Of a stretch of 64,000 nucleotides of DNA, positions 1 through 7,601 are shown piece by piece. Source of the stretch: Phytohabitans aurantiacus (GTDB lineage: Bacteria > Actinomycetota > Actinomycetes > Mycobacteriales > Micromonosporaceae); the NCBI RefSeq assembly GCF_027923225.1, contig NZ_BSDI01000007.1, forward strand, positions 744,001 through 808,000, read 5' to 3'. Both the position numbers and the translations under genes were made by a program. The notes under the pieces were generated by a model. The model was given only the letters and a program-made list of their open reading frames with translations, was not told the DNA's origin and ran no database searches. The first letter of the stretch is position 1. The number at the start of each line of letters is the position of its first letter.

Positions 1-510
1 GTGCAGCAGCAGCCAGTCCTTGTCCTTTGTGCGCACCAGCACGAACCGGCCCCGCAGCTTCTCACCGTGCAGGTCCACGTGCAGTTCGCCGGCGTCCAGC
101 GCCGCCAGCGGGTCGTCCGTGTCGTGCGGCTCCCACGTGCCGGCATCCCACACGATCACATCGCCGCCCCCGTACTCCCCCGCCGGGATGACGCCCTCGA
201 AGTCGATGTACTCGATGGGGTGATCCTCCACCCGGAACGCGGCCCGGCGCACCTTCGGATCCAGGGTCGGCCCTTTCGGCACCGCCCAGCTCACCAGTAC
301 CCCGGCGATCTCCAGCCGGAAGTCGTAGTGCAGCCTGCGGGCCCGGTGCCGCTGCACGACGAACCGCTCCGCGTTCCTTGTCGACGTGGCACCGCCGTTG
401 GTTGTGGCACCGCCGTTTGTTGTGGCATCGTCCTTTGTTGATGTGGCACCCGACGGCTCCGGCGTCCGCCCGAAGTCCCTCTTCCGCCGGTACTGGTCAA
501 GCCGCTCCAT
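1..510 (-). CDS. LigD-type 3'-phosphoesterase domain protein (3' end outside window)
   Basis: Reading the minus strand from the ATG at 510 gives an uninterrupted frame to the window edge. After a low-complexity Thr/Asn/Gly linker (about residues 20-45, encoded by near-repeats of gccacaac-aacggcggt) comes a clear LigD phosphoesterase (PE) core: RFVVQRHRARRLHYDFRLE, then AVPKGPTLDP, then DHPIEYIDFEGVIPAGEYGGG. PE domains trim 3' ends during bacterial non-homologous end joining. The ligase module lies 39 bp upstream as a separate gene, so LigD functions are split here. Whether a polymerase domain follows cannot be seen. No Ku gene is in the window. Confidence 0.88.
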   Translation of the reverse strand, partial: MERLDQYRRKRDFGRTPEPSGATSTKDDATTNGGATTNGGATSTRNAERFVVQRHRARRLHYDFRLEIAGVLVSWAVPKGPTLDPKVRRAAFRVEDHPIEYIDFEGVIPAGEYGGGDVIVWDAGTWEPHDTDDPLAALDAGELHVDLHGEKLRGRFVLVRTKDKDWLLLH

Positions 511-549
511 GAGTCCGTATTACCCCGCAGGCCCGGTTATGAGTCTGTA

Positions 550-1569
550 TCACCGCGGAGCCTCGTGCCAGTAGACCCCGTCGGGTGCCTTGTCCGGGCG
601 CAGGCCGCGCCAGCTCGGGTGCCGGAGCCGGCCGTCGGGCGTGAGCGTCCGGTACACCACCTCGGCCACCAGTACCGGCTCGATCCACCTCGCGTCGCGG
701 CTGTGCTCCCGCGGCGCGGGCACGTCCAGCGGCGACGCGTCGATGGCCAGCGGCTCCAGCAGAGCCGCCAGTTCGCGCAGCGCCGCCTCGGTGAAACCGG
801 TGCCCACGTGCCCGACGTAAACGAGCCGCCCCTGCTCGTCGTACGCGCCCAGCATCACCGAGCCGATCATGCCGAGGCGCCGGCCCGCGCCGGGCTTCCA
901 CCCGCACACGATCACCTCCGCGGACCGCTCCAGCGCCGTCTTGATCCAGTCCTGCGAGCGCTGGCCCGGCCGGTACGTCGAGGTCAGGCGCTTCGCGACC
1001 ACGCCCTCCAACCCGCTCTCGCGGGCGGCCACGAGCATGTCCGCGCCCGTGATGCGGTCGGCGGTAAACGAAGGCGGCGCGTACACCAGGCCGCCGCTGA
1101 GCCCGAGCTGATCGAGCAGCTCACGGCGGCGCGTGTACGGCTCGCCGATCAGCGGGTGCCCGTCGAGTTCCAGCAGATCGAAGAGGTACAAATGGACGGG
1201 CGTCGACACGACGAGCATGCTCGACGGCCGGGCGACGTGCATCCGATGCTGCAGCCGCGCGAACGACGGCGCGCCCCGCTCGTCCAGAGCGACAATCTCC
1301 CCGTCGAGCACGGCACGCAGTCCGCCGAGCGCGCCGTTCGCCTCGGCGATCTCCGGGTACGAGTTCGTGATGTCCCGCAGGTTCCGGCTGGTGAGCCGCG
1401 TCCGGCCGCCACTCGGCTCGACGATCGCCCGGACCCCGTCCCACTTGAACTCGTACGCCCACGCCCCGACCGGCACCTGACCAGCCACCGCGAGCATCGG
1501 CGCGACAGGCCGATGTAACCCCCCGCCCACCCCTAGATCATGACCGCCAACCCCCAACAATAGGGTCAT
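550..1569 (-). CDS. ATP-dependent DNA ligase (LigD ligase module)
   Basis: 339 aa. The nucleotidyltransferase motif EFKWDGVRAI (motif I, catalytic Lys about residue 43) is followed by DGEIVALDERG (motif III), LEGVVAKRL (motif IV) and DWIKTA (motif V). The C-terminal OB-fold region includes VLVAEVVYRTLTPDGRLRHPSWRGLRPDK. This matches stand-alone LigD/LigC-type ligases that seal breaks in non-homologous end joining with ATP. It lies directly upstream of the phosphoesterase gene on the same strand, so co-transcription is likely. The ATG at 1569 has a G-rich but very close upstream sequence; a slightly later start is possible. Its upstream region is a 1.3-kb repeat-filled gap. Confidence 0.9.
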   Translation of the reverse strand: MTLLLGVGGHDLGVGGGLHRPVAPMLAVAGQVPVGAWAYEFKWDGVRAIVEPSGGRTRLTSRNLRDITNSYPEIAEANGALGGLRAVLDGEIVALDERGAPSFARLQHRMHVARPSSMLVVSTPVHLYLFDLLELDGHPLIGEPYTRRRELLDQLGLSGGLVYAPPSFTADRITGADMLVAARESGLEGVVAKRLTSTYRPGQRSQDWIKTALERSAEVIVCGWKPGAGRRLGMIGSVMLGAYDEQGRLVYVGHVGTGFTEAALRELAALLEPLAIDASPLDVPAPREHSRDARWIEPVLVAEVVYRTLTPDGRLRHPSWRGLRPDKAPDGVYWHEAPR

Positions 1570-1790
1570 TTCCCCTAAAACCCACCCACTGCTCGGCTCC
1601 GATTCCCCGCTTGCTCACTCCGCGCCGCTACCCCGCCCCCGACCGCGCACCGCGCCGGGCCGCGCGCCCCTCTCGCGCGCCCTCTCCGCGCACCCCCTCT
1701 CCGCGCGCACCGCGCCGCGTGCCCTCTCCGCGCGCCGCGCGCACCGCGCCGCGTGCCTCTCCGCGCGCCGCGCGCACCGCGCCGCGTGCC

Positions 1791-1889
1791 CTCTCCGCGC
1801 GCCGCGCGCCCTCTCCGCGCGCCGCGCGCCCTCTCCGCGCGCCGCGCGCCCTCTCCGCGCGCCGCGCGCCCTCTCCGCGCGCCGCGCGC
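1791..1889. repeat. perfect 20-bp tandem repeat (about five units)
   Basis: A unit beginning CTCTCCGCGC and continuing GCCGCGCGCC repeats without change from 1791 to 1889. The stretch before it (about 1655-1790) is a decayed array of related longer units containing CCGCGCCGCGTGCC. This is a likely variable-number tandem repeat, all G/C with interspersed CT. Confidence 0.85.
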
Positions 1890-1916
1890 ACCGCGCCGCG
1901 CGCCCCTCCTTCCGCC

Positions 1917-1991
1917 GATCAAGGGCAAATGCACGTGGTTGGATCTCTTTCCGCGTGCATTCGCCCTTGATCCATGCAGATCTCCTTGATC
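1917..1991 (-). repeat. R1 type I palindromic element (inverse orientation)
   Basis: 75 bp bounded by GATC. The main stem is GATCAAGGGC(A)AATGCACG pairing with CGTGCATTCGCCCTTGATC around a loop containing TGGTTGGATCTCTTT. A second short arm CATGCAGATCTCCTTGATC follows. Confidence 0.8.
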
Positions 1992-2071
1992 GACGCGCCG
2001 ACACCCCGCGGCCCCCGCGCGCTACACGACAACACCGCACGACCGCACCGCGCACCCCGCCGCCTTCCGCC

Positions 2072-2127
2072 GATCAAGGGCGAACGCGCGCGATTCGATC
2101 TCTTTCAGCGTGCGTTCGTCCTGAGTC
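2072..2127 (-). repeat. decayed R1 type I main hairpin
   Basis: Same layout as the other R1 stems (GATCAAGGGCGAACG ... GATCTCTTTC ... CGTGCGTTCG) but with several substitutions, and the distal end reads CCTGAGTC instead of CCTTGATC. Confidence 0.6.
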
Positions 2128-2217
2128 CCCGGGGTGAGAGGCGGCGCGCCGTCGTCGCCGGGGCTGGCCGCCGGGTTTGAGAGGTTGGCGGCGGCGTATC
2201 GGCGCACCCTGCGCGCC

Positions 2218-2292
2218 GATCAAGGCCATTCGCATGGATCAAGGGCGAATGCACGCGGTTAGCGATCCAACCACGTGCGTTCGCCCTTGATC
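2218..2292 (+). repeat. R1 type I element, first part of a I+II composite
   Basis: 75 bp: short arm GATCAAGGCCATTCGCATG, then the main hairpin from GATCAAGGGCGAATGCACG to CCCTTGATC. The loop is in the other orientation (GATCCAACCA). The type II module starts 9 bp after it. Confidence 0.8.
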
Positions 2293-2301
2293 GGCGCGAC
2301 C

Positions 2302-2391
2302 GGCGTGGCGACACGCCGTGCCGTGCCCGCCGGGCGGCGCCTGCGCGTGGAATCGGAGATCAAAGCACGTGCGTTCGCCCTTGATCGGCGG
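2302..2391 (+). repeat. R1 type II module with GCGA-loop hairpin
   Basis: Starts with the perfect hairpin GGCGTGGCGACACGCC (6-bp stem, GCGA tetraloop), has a variable GC middle, then GATCAAAGCACG and ends CGCCCTTGATCGGCGG. Confidence 0.75.
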
Positions 2392-2395
2392 GAGC

Positions 2396-2484
2396 GGCGT
2401 GGCGACACGCCGTGCCAGGCCGGCCTGGGGGCGGACGCGCGCGGAAAGGAGATCCAACCACGTGCGTTCGCCCTTGATCGGCGG
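2396..2484 (+). repeat. R1 type II module (tandem second copy)
   Basis: Begins with the same GGCGTGGCGACACGCC hairpin. Continues with GCGGACGCGCGCGGAAAG and GATCCAACCACGTGCG, and ends CCCTTGATCGGCGG. It follows the previous module after 4 bp. Confidence 0.75.
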
Positions 2485-2631
2485 GCGGCGGAAGGCGGGG
2501 AGGCGGGAGGCGAGCAGGGCGCGGCGACACGCCGTCACGGGCGGGCGGCAGCGCCGAGGGAAAGGGCGAGCGCGGGCTGGATCGCCCCTCATTCACCGAC
2601 CTGTGGGTGGCCCGGAGGGTCAGAGCTTCTT

Positions 2632-2654
2632 GATCCACGCAAACCACCTTGATC
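2632..2654 (-). repeat. R1 short-arm remnant
   Basis: GATC-CACGCAAACCACCTT-GATC resembles the short distal arm of R1 type I (CATGCAAACGCCCTTGATC). No main hairpin is attached. Confidence 0.4.
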
Positions 2655-2763
2655 GACGAGCGGGCGGCGGCGCGCGCCCGTACCGGAGCGACATGCGCGG
2701 CTTCGGGAACCCGCAGCCGCGCGAAGCCCCCGAGGGCGGCCGCCCATAACCCCCGCGAACCCG

Positions 2764-2835
2764 CCGCACGCATGCGACTGTGGCGATCCACTGCCCCATC
2801 AAAGGCAGCGAATCGCCACAGTCGCATGCGTGCGG
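2764..2835. terminator. long hairpin, candidate terminator of the DUF1801 gene
   Basis: Two 32-nt arms (2764-2795 and 2804-2835) pair with only two mismatches, both tolerable as G-U in one strand, around an 8-nt loop CCATCAAA. The hairpin lies 13 bp beyond the stop of the minus-strand DUF1801 gene. There is no T-run. The arms share no sequence with R1-R4. Confidence 0.55.
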
Positions 2836-2848
2836 TTGAGAGTCTGGG

Positions 2849-3259
2849 TCAAGGGCGACGGTCGGGGGCGGAATCCTTCAGCTTGCGCCAGCCGCCCGCG
2901 CGGTTGTTCGCGATGATCTGCTTGAACATCGCCCCCAACGCCCGCGTGTTGAGCTTCTCGCCCTCGTACACCGATACCATGCGGGCGGTCTTGTTGTCGT
3001 GACCGGCTGTGATGATGCCCTCCGGATCGGGGACGATCGTGCCGTCGTAGAGGAAGACGTTCACGTGGTCCTTCGTGCCCATCAGCGCGCAGATGTTGCC
3101 TTTGAGCACGAAGTAGGGCTGGACCCGCCGTTTGACGGTCTCCTCCACCTCAGGGTCGCAGCCGTGCACCAGGTCGCGCACCTGCTGGCAGATCTCCCGC
3201 TGCCAGTCTGGCAGCCCGTCGATGTACGCGTCGACCCGCGGGTCCTTGACGTAAGCCAC
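2849..3259 (-). CDS. DUF1801 domain protein
   Basis: 136 aa, single domain typical of DUF1801/YdhG-like proteins: VDAYIDGLPDWQREICQQVR, then VEETVKRRVQPYF, then GNICALMGTKDHVNVFLYDG. The family has an SCP2-unrelated alpha/beta fold and no established biochemical role. The GTG at 3259 is preceded by TAGCAT seven bases upstream, which overlaps the stop of the NmrA-like gene, so this gene may have its own leaderless promoter as well as read-through from upstream. Family call is firm; function unknown. Confidence 0.85.
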   Translation of the reverse strand: MAYVKDPRVDAYIDGLPDWQREICQQVRDLVHGCDPEVEETVKRRVQPYFVLKGNICALMGTKDHVNVFLYDGTIVPDPEGIITAGHDNKTARMVSVYEGEKLNTRALGAMFKQIIANNRAGGWRKLKDSAPDRRP

Positions 3260-3266
3260 GTCAAGA

Positions 3267-3272
3267 ATGCTA
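3267..3272 (-). promoter_or_regulatory. -10 box of a leaderless promoter for the DUF1801 gene
   Basis: TAGCAT, then 7 nt, then GTG at 3259. Its first three bases are the TAG stop of the upstream gene. Confidence 0.45.
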
Positions 3273-4097
3273 GGCGTTCCAGACGCCGGTCGCGGCCGCG
3301 TCCCTGACGAAGGTCACGAAGTCGCGGGCCGAGCGTCCGGTGACCGCGGTGACGTCGTTGGTGACATGGGCGTTGCGGCCATCGAGAATCCGCGTGAAGA
3401 GCAGGGTCAGCTCCTCGGCCTCCTCGACGGGTACGCCGTCGGCGACCATCCGCTCGGTACACACGGCTGGCGTCACCTTCTCGAACCGCACGGGCCGGCC
3501 GGACGCCTCAGAAATCAAGGCGGCCGCCTCCGCGAACGTCACCAGTTGCGGGCCGGTCAGCTCGTACGTCCGTCCATTGTGGCCATCCTCGGTCAGCGCG
3601 GCCACCGCGACGTCGGCGACGTCCTCCAGGTCGACGAACGGCTCCGGCACGTCGGTCGGCAGCGAGATGACGCCGCTGAGTACCGGCGGGAGCAGGAAGT
3701 GTTCGGTGAAGTCCTGCGCGAACCAGGTGCTCCGGACGACCGTCCACTCCAGACCAACGCCTTTGATCATCTCTTCGCTGGCCGCGGCGTCCTCTTCGCC
3801 GCGCCCGGACAGGAGTACGAGGCGGCGCACGCCCGCCTCGGCGGCGACCTCGGCGAGCGCGCGGATCGCCGGCGCGGCACCGGGAATGCCCAGGTCGGGG
3901 TAGTACGTGACGTACGCGGCGGTCACGCCCCTCATCAGCGGTGCCCAGGTCGCCGGGTCGGCGTGCCAGTCGAAGGCGGGCTGCCCGGAGCGGGAGCCGA
4001 TGCGTACAGGCAGGTTGCGCGCGGTGAGACGGTCGGCCACGCGGCGTCCGGTCTTGCCGTTGCCGCCGATCAGCAGGTAGGTCGCGTTATCAGTCAT
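3270..4097 (-). CDS. NmrA-like NAD(P)-binding oxidoreductase
   Basis: 275 aa atypical short-chain dehydrogenase. Starts MTDNATYLLIGGNGKTGRR, a GGxGxxG Rossmann nucleotide-binding loop; LVLLSGRGEEDA and TVVRSTWFAQDF follow in the positions of the NmrA/QOR2-type fold. It lacks the YxxxK catalytic pair, as usual for NmrA-like sensors or quinone/azo reductases. I chose the ATG at 4097 because the GGxGxxG motif then sits at the normal N-terminal position; a longer frame to 4154 looks spurious. It is divergent from the AraC regulator at 4178, a common regulator-target arrangement, so the AraC protein probably controls it (inference). Confidence 0.85.
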   Translation of the reverse strand: MTDNATYLLIGGNGKTGRRVADRLTARNLPVRIGSRSGQPAFDWHADPATWAPLMRGVTAAYVTYYPDLGIPGAAPAIRALAEVAAEAGVRRLVLLSGRGEEDAAASEEMIKGVGLEWTVVRSTWFAQDFTEHFLLPPVLSGVISLPTDVPEPFVDLEDVADVAVAALTEDGHNGRTYELTGPQLVTFAEAAALISEASGRPVRFEKVTPAVCTERMVADGVPVEEAEELTLLFTRILDGRNAHVTNDVTAVTGRSARDFVTFVRDAAATGVWNA

Positions 4098-4165
4098 GTG
4101 AATATTGCACGGCATCACGGTGAGACGATCCATTGTGCAGAAGCTCAACGACATACGCCGTCGTC

Positions 4166-4171
4166 TAAACT
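4166..4171 (+). promoter_or_regulatory. -10 box of a leaderless promoter for the AraC gene
   Basis: TAAACT ends six bases before the ATG at 4178 in the 80-bp divergent region. No Shine-Dalgarno sequence precedes the ATG. Confidence 0.45.
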
Positions 4172-4177
4172 GAGCCT

Positions 4178-5122
4178 ATGGATGCTCTCGCCGGTCTCCT
4201 TGACGGCCCGCGTGCCCGCGGCGCGTTCCTGCTGCGGGTCGTCCTCGACCCGCCGTGGTCCATGCGGATCGAGGATCAGGCCCCGCTGGCGCTCGTGTCG
4301 GTCGTGCGCGGATCCGCGTGGCTGCTTCGCGGTCGGGAAGACGCGGTGGAGATACAGGCGGGCGACGTGCTCGTCATCCGCGGCCCGGAGCCGTACCTGG
4401 TGGCCGACCACCCCACCACCCCAGCGCAGGTGATTATCCACCCGGACGAGCGCTGCACGACCGTCTACGGCGAAGACCTGGCCATCGCCATGGACCGCGG
4501 CGTGCGCACGTGGGGAAACAGCGATGACGGCCAGACCATGATGCTCGTCGGCACCTATCAGGACGCCGGCGAGATCAGCCACTCCCTGCTACGGGCCCTG
4601 CCGCCGATCCTCGTGCTGACCAAAGAGGATTGGGACAACCCGCTGGTGCCGCTTCTCGCCGCCGAAATCGGCAAAGACGACCAGGGGCAGTCGGCCGTCC
4701 TCGACCGCATCCTCGATCTGATGCTGATCGCGGTACTGCGCACGTGGTTCGCGCGCGGTGACACGGCTCCCGGCTGGTTCCGCGCTCAGTCCGATCCCGT
4801 TGTCGGTCGCGCCCTGCGGATGATGCACAACCATCCCGCGCACCCGTGGACCGTGGCCGAGCTCGCCACCCGGCTCGGGGTATCGCGGGCGACGCTCGCG
4901 CGGCGCTTCACCGACCTGGTCGGCGAGCCACCGATGTCGTATCTGACCGGCTGGCGCCTGGCCCTCGCCGCCGACCTGCTGCGCGAGCCCCGCGCGACGC
5001 TCGCGGCCGTCGCCCGCAAGGTAGGCTACAGCAGCGCTTTCGCGCTGAGCTCCGCGTTCAAGCGCGTCCGCGGCGTGAGCCCGCAGGACCATCGGGCCGC
5101 GCTGAGCGCCGACTCCGCGTAA
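4178..5122 (+). CDS. AraC family transcriptional regulator with N-terminal cupin
   Basis: 314 aa. Residues 1-180 form a cupin_6-type sensor domain (WSMRIEDQAPLALVSVVRG, then GDVLVIRGPEPYLVADHP). The C-terminal 100 residues form a double helix-turn-helix: HPWTVAELATRLGVSRATL, MSYLTGWRLALAADLL and VARKVGYSSAFALSSAFKR. AraC/cupin_6 proteins typically control one neighbouring oxidoreductase, and this gene is divergent from the NmrA-like gene. The gene ends convergently with the phosphatase at 5239. Ligand unknown. Confidence 0.92.
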   Translation: MDALAGLLDGPRARGAFLLRVVLDPPWSMRIEDQAPLALVSVVRGSAWLLRGREDAVEIQAGDVLVIRGPEPYLVADHPTTPAQVIIHPDERCTTVYGEDLAIAMDRGVRTWGNSDDGQTMMLVGTYQDAGEISHSLLRALPPILVLTKEDWDNPLVPLLAAEIGKDDQGQSAVLDRILDLMLIAVLRTWFARGDTAPGWFRAQSDPVVGRALRMMHNHPAHPWTVAELATRLGVSRATLARRFTDLVGEPPMSYLTGWRLALAADLLREPRATLAAVARKVGYSSAFALSSAFKRVRGVSPQDHRAALSADSA

Positions 5123-5238
5123 AGCTGGGCGACCGACTCGGCATCAATTTTGGTACTTTCCAACGCCGCCCGCCATCATCCGCAACCGCGACGGCGGATT
5201 CCGCTCTACTGTGGACGAGTAACCGCCGCGACCACCCG

Positions 5239-5862
5239 TCAGCGGGCGTCACTGAAGCGATGCAGGGTCCAGCGCGGCGGCGGCATCTCGGTGGGGTCGC
5301 CGTCGGTCGTCCACTCGGTGACCGAGGCCGGCGCCACCTTCAGGTCGAACGCCCGATAGAGCGGCTGGGCCGCCAACGCGTGGAACGAACTGGAGACAGT
5401 CTCGCTGTGCCCGACCAATACCACGGTTCCGCCGCGGTGCCGATACACGATGTCCATAATAGACTCGCTGACGCGGACGACGAGCCGTGCCCACGTCTCG
5501 TTGTCGTGCTCGAACGGTCGGAATACGCCGCCACCCGGCGCCGCGTGCTTGGTCTGGAAGTCGGCCACCGGCATGCCGTCGGCGTAGGGTGGTGAGTGCC
5601 ATGTGCACAGTCCACAGTGCTCGATAGGGGTCGCGCCGAGCGCGTCGGCGATCGGCCGCGCGGTCTCGACCGCGCGCCGTAACACCGAGCTGTACACCGC
5701 GACGTGCGCACCAGCCAACTCCCGCGCGAGCCGCTCGGCCAGCCGGCGCGCCTGCTCGTGCCCCGCCTCCGTCAGCCCCTTGCAACCCCGCGCCCCACCC
5801 ACCACGGATTCGACCGAGTGCACCGACTCCCCGTGCCGCACCAGCAACAACCGCGTCCGCAT
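5239..5862 (-). CDS. histidine phosphatase family protein
   Basis: 207 aa phosphoglycerate-mutase-like fold. The catalytic RHG motif is in LLLVRHGESVHS (His about residue 9, phospho-acceptor). AVYSSVLRRAVETA supplies the second arginine, and VVLVGHSETV the second catalytic His. This is a cytosolic phosphatase of unknown substrate; the family includes sugar-phosphate and broad-specificity phosphatases. Transcribed convergently with the AraC gene across a 116-bp gap with an unusual AT-rich patch. Confidence 0.9.
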   Translation of the reverse strand: MRTRLLLVRHGESVHSVESVVGGARGCKGLTEAGHEQARRLAERLARELAGAHVAVYSSVLRRAVETARPIADALGATPIEHCGLCTWHSPPYADGMPVADFQTKHAAPGGGVFRPFEHDNETWARLVVRVSESIMDIVYRHRGGTVVLVGHSETVSSSFHALAAQPLYRAFDLKVAPASVTEWTTDGDPTEMPPPRWTLHRFSDAR

Positions 5863-6112
5863 CCGACCGAACCTACCGGGCTACCGCCGCGAGCCGCGCC
5901 CCACGGCAACCGGTGGCCGGCCGATACTGCCCGCCGGAGGGCGGCGAGCCGCGCCGCGCCGCCTGCCATCGGCCCTGGACCTGGCCGCGGGACAGGAGCG
6001 GCCTCGGCCGCACCCATGGGCCTTGCAGCCAAGGCCGCGCCCACGACGCCACGCCCACAAGACCGTGCCCTACACCGGCCGCGCCGCCGTCCCGCGCCGC
6101 GCCCTGCGCGCC

Positions 6113-6188
6113 GATCAAGGGCAACCGCATGGATCAAGGGCAACTGCACGCGGAAAAGAGATCCAACCGCGCGCATTCGCCCTTGATC
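6113..6188 (+). repeat. R1 type I element, first part of a I+II composite
   Basis: 76 bp: short arm GATCAAGGGCAACCGCATG, main hairpin with loop CGGAAAAGAGATCCAACC, ending CATTCGCCCTTGATC. Confidence 0.85.
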
Positions 6189-6197
6189 GGCGCGCAG

Positions 6198-6286
6198 GGC
6201 GTGGCGACACGCCGTGCCGGGCCCGCCTTGGCGGCGGACGCACGCGGAAAGAGATCAAACCACGTGCATACGCCCTTGATCGGCGG
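6198..6286 (+). repeat. R1 type II module
   Basis: Starts with GGCGTGGCGACACGCC, ends CGCCCTTGATCGGCGG, and follows the type I element after 9 bp as at 2302. Confidence 0.8.
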
Positions 6287-6467
6287 AAGGGGGCGGCACG
6301 GACGCCGATGGGGCGCGCCGCGGACGCCGCACGCCGCACGCGGGGGCGCGCCGCAGGCGCCGCACGCCGCGGGGGCACGCCGCGGAGCGCGCCGCAGACG
6401 CCGCGGAGCGCGCCGCGGACGCCGCGCGCCGCGCGGGCGGCGGGGTGCCGCGCGGAGGTGCGCGGGG

Positions 6468-7601
6468 CTAGGGCGCGGAAGAGAGTGGCGCGGCGGACGG
6501 GGTGCGGGTGGGCGGCGCGGCGGCGCTGGCGGTTAGGGAGCGCGTGGGGAGGGTGGGGCGGGTCCACCAGGCGGACAGGGCTAGGGCGGTCAGGAGGAGG
6601 GCGGCGCCGGCCAGGGCGAACCACACCGTCACCTCCACGTCCTCGCGCTGGGTGACGATCGAGCCGGGCAGGTCGGACAGGACGTCGGTGAGTTCCTCGG
6701 CGTCTTTGGCCTGGTAGTACTCGCCGCCGGTCATGTCGGCGACCTGTGTCAGGGTCTCCTCGTCGATCTGCCGGAATCGTCCGCCGCGCGCGAATCCGCC
6801 GCCGGGCGGGCCCTGCGGGTCGCCGCGGAACGCCGCGTCGCCGCTGATCTGGTCGGGTGTGCAGACGGAGGTGGCGGGCTCGGTGGTGCCGAAGCCGATC
6901 GTGTAGACGCGCACGCGGCGGGCGGCGGCCTCGGTGGCGGCGGTGAGGGGGTCGACGCCCTGGGTGTTGCGGCCGTCGGTGAGCACCACCACGGTGTCGG
7001 GTACGAAGTCGCCGGTGGGCTCGGCGGGCGGCACCTCGACGCCGGTGGGCGGTACGTCGTGGTTGGTCGCGGCGATCGCGTCGACCGAGGTCAGGATGGC
7101 CTGGCCGATGGCGGTGCCGCGAGCCGTGCGCAGCGAGTCGATGGCCTCGACAAGTTTCTTCTTGTCGGTGGTGGGCTCGACGAGCAGCCCGGCGATACCG
7201 GAGAACGTGACCAGCCCGATGCGGGTGCCGTCGTCTTGCTCCTCGACGAAGTCGCGGGCGGCGTCCTGGGCGGCGGTCAGCCTGTTCGGCGACACGTCGG
7301 TCGAGCACATCGACGCGGACACGTCCATGGCGAGCAGGATCGACGTGCCGTTAAGCGGTACGGGCACCGACGCCTGCGGGCGCGCGGCGCCGGTGCCGAG
7401 CGCGACGAGACCGGCGGCGAACAGCCAGATCGGGATCCGGCGCCGCCACAGCGAACGCCCGGGCAGGGCGGCCCGGATCAGCGCGACGCTCGGCACCCGC
7501 ACGGTCTCGCGCCGCCGGCGCCGGCGGGTCCACCACCGGTACGCGAGCAGCAGGGGGAAGGCGAACAGCGCGGTGAGGGCCCACGGCCAGGTCAGCGACA
7601 T
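6468..7601 (-). CDS. VWA domain membrane protein (BatA/BatB-like), last gene of MoxR operon
   Basis: 377 aa starting MSLTWPWALTALFAFPLLLAYRWW. Two N-terminal membrane helices (about 5-22 and 60-78), a von Willebrand A domain with MIDAS motif DVSASMCSTD (about residue 95), and a C-terminal helix FALAGAALLLTALAL followed by an Ala/Pro/Thr tail. The start codon overlaps the stop of the preceding VWA gene (TGATG), implying translational coupling. In the MoxR-DUF58-VWA operons that this resembles, paired VWA proteins are thought to act as metal-dependent scaffolds at the membrane with a MoxR AAA+ ATPase. Confidence 0.88.
   Translation of the reverse strand: MSLTWPWALTALFAFPLLLAYRWWTRRRRRRETVRVPSVALIRAALPGRSLWRRRIPIWLFAAGLVALGTGAARPQASVPVPLNGTSILLAMDVSASMCSTDVSPNRLTAAQDAARDFVEEQDDGTRIGLVTFSGIAGLLVEPTTDKKKLVEAIDSLRTARGTAIGQAILTSVDAIAATNHDVPPTGVEVPPAEPTGDFVPDTVVVLTDGRNTQGVDPLTAATEAAARRVRVYTIGFGTTEPATSVCTPDQISGDAAFRGDPQGPPGGGFARGGRFRQIDEETLTQVADMTGGEYYQAKDAEELTDVLSDLPGSIVTQREDVEVTVWFALAGAALLLTALALSAWWTRPTLPTRSLTASAAAPPTRTPSAAPLSSAP

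Larger units (their letters stand above)
1570..2848. other. gene-free, repeat-rich stretch
   Basis: No convincing gene on either strand. Open frames here are artefacts of GC-rich repeats. It holds a GC tandem array (about 1655-1889), R1 type I elements (1917-1991, 2218-2292), a decayed copy (2072-2127), two R1 type II modules (2302-2391, 2396-2484), a half-element remnant (2632-2654) and a 32-bp-arm hairpin (2764-2835). In 2485-2760 I see only the remnant and nothing else recognisable. Confidence 0.7.
5863..6467. other. gene-free stretch with R1 composite and GC low complexity
   Basis: 5863-6112 shows nothing recognisable. 6113-6286 is an R1 I+II composite. 6287-6467 is low-complexity GC sequence built of irregular CGCCGCGGACGCCGC-like units running to the end of the VWA gene. 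No RNA gene seen. Confidence 0.65.

Noticed and set aside
1575..2055. Long Arg/Ala-rich open frames on both strands
   Set aside because: They come from the GC tandem repeat and R1 elements; composition is extreme and no domain is present.
2846..2860. GTCAAGGGCGACGG at the end of the DUF1801 gene as another R1 copy
   Set aside because: Only 10-11 bases match and no stem partner is present; probably chance.
6115..7308. 397-codon frame across the R1 composite and the VWA gene
   Set aside because: Out-of-frame shadow of the VWA gene; Arg/His-rich with no domain.
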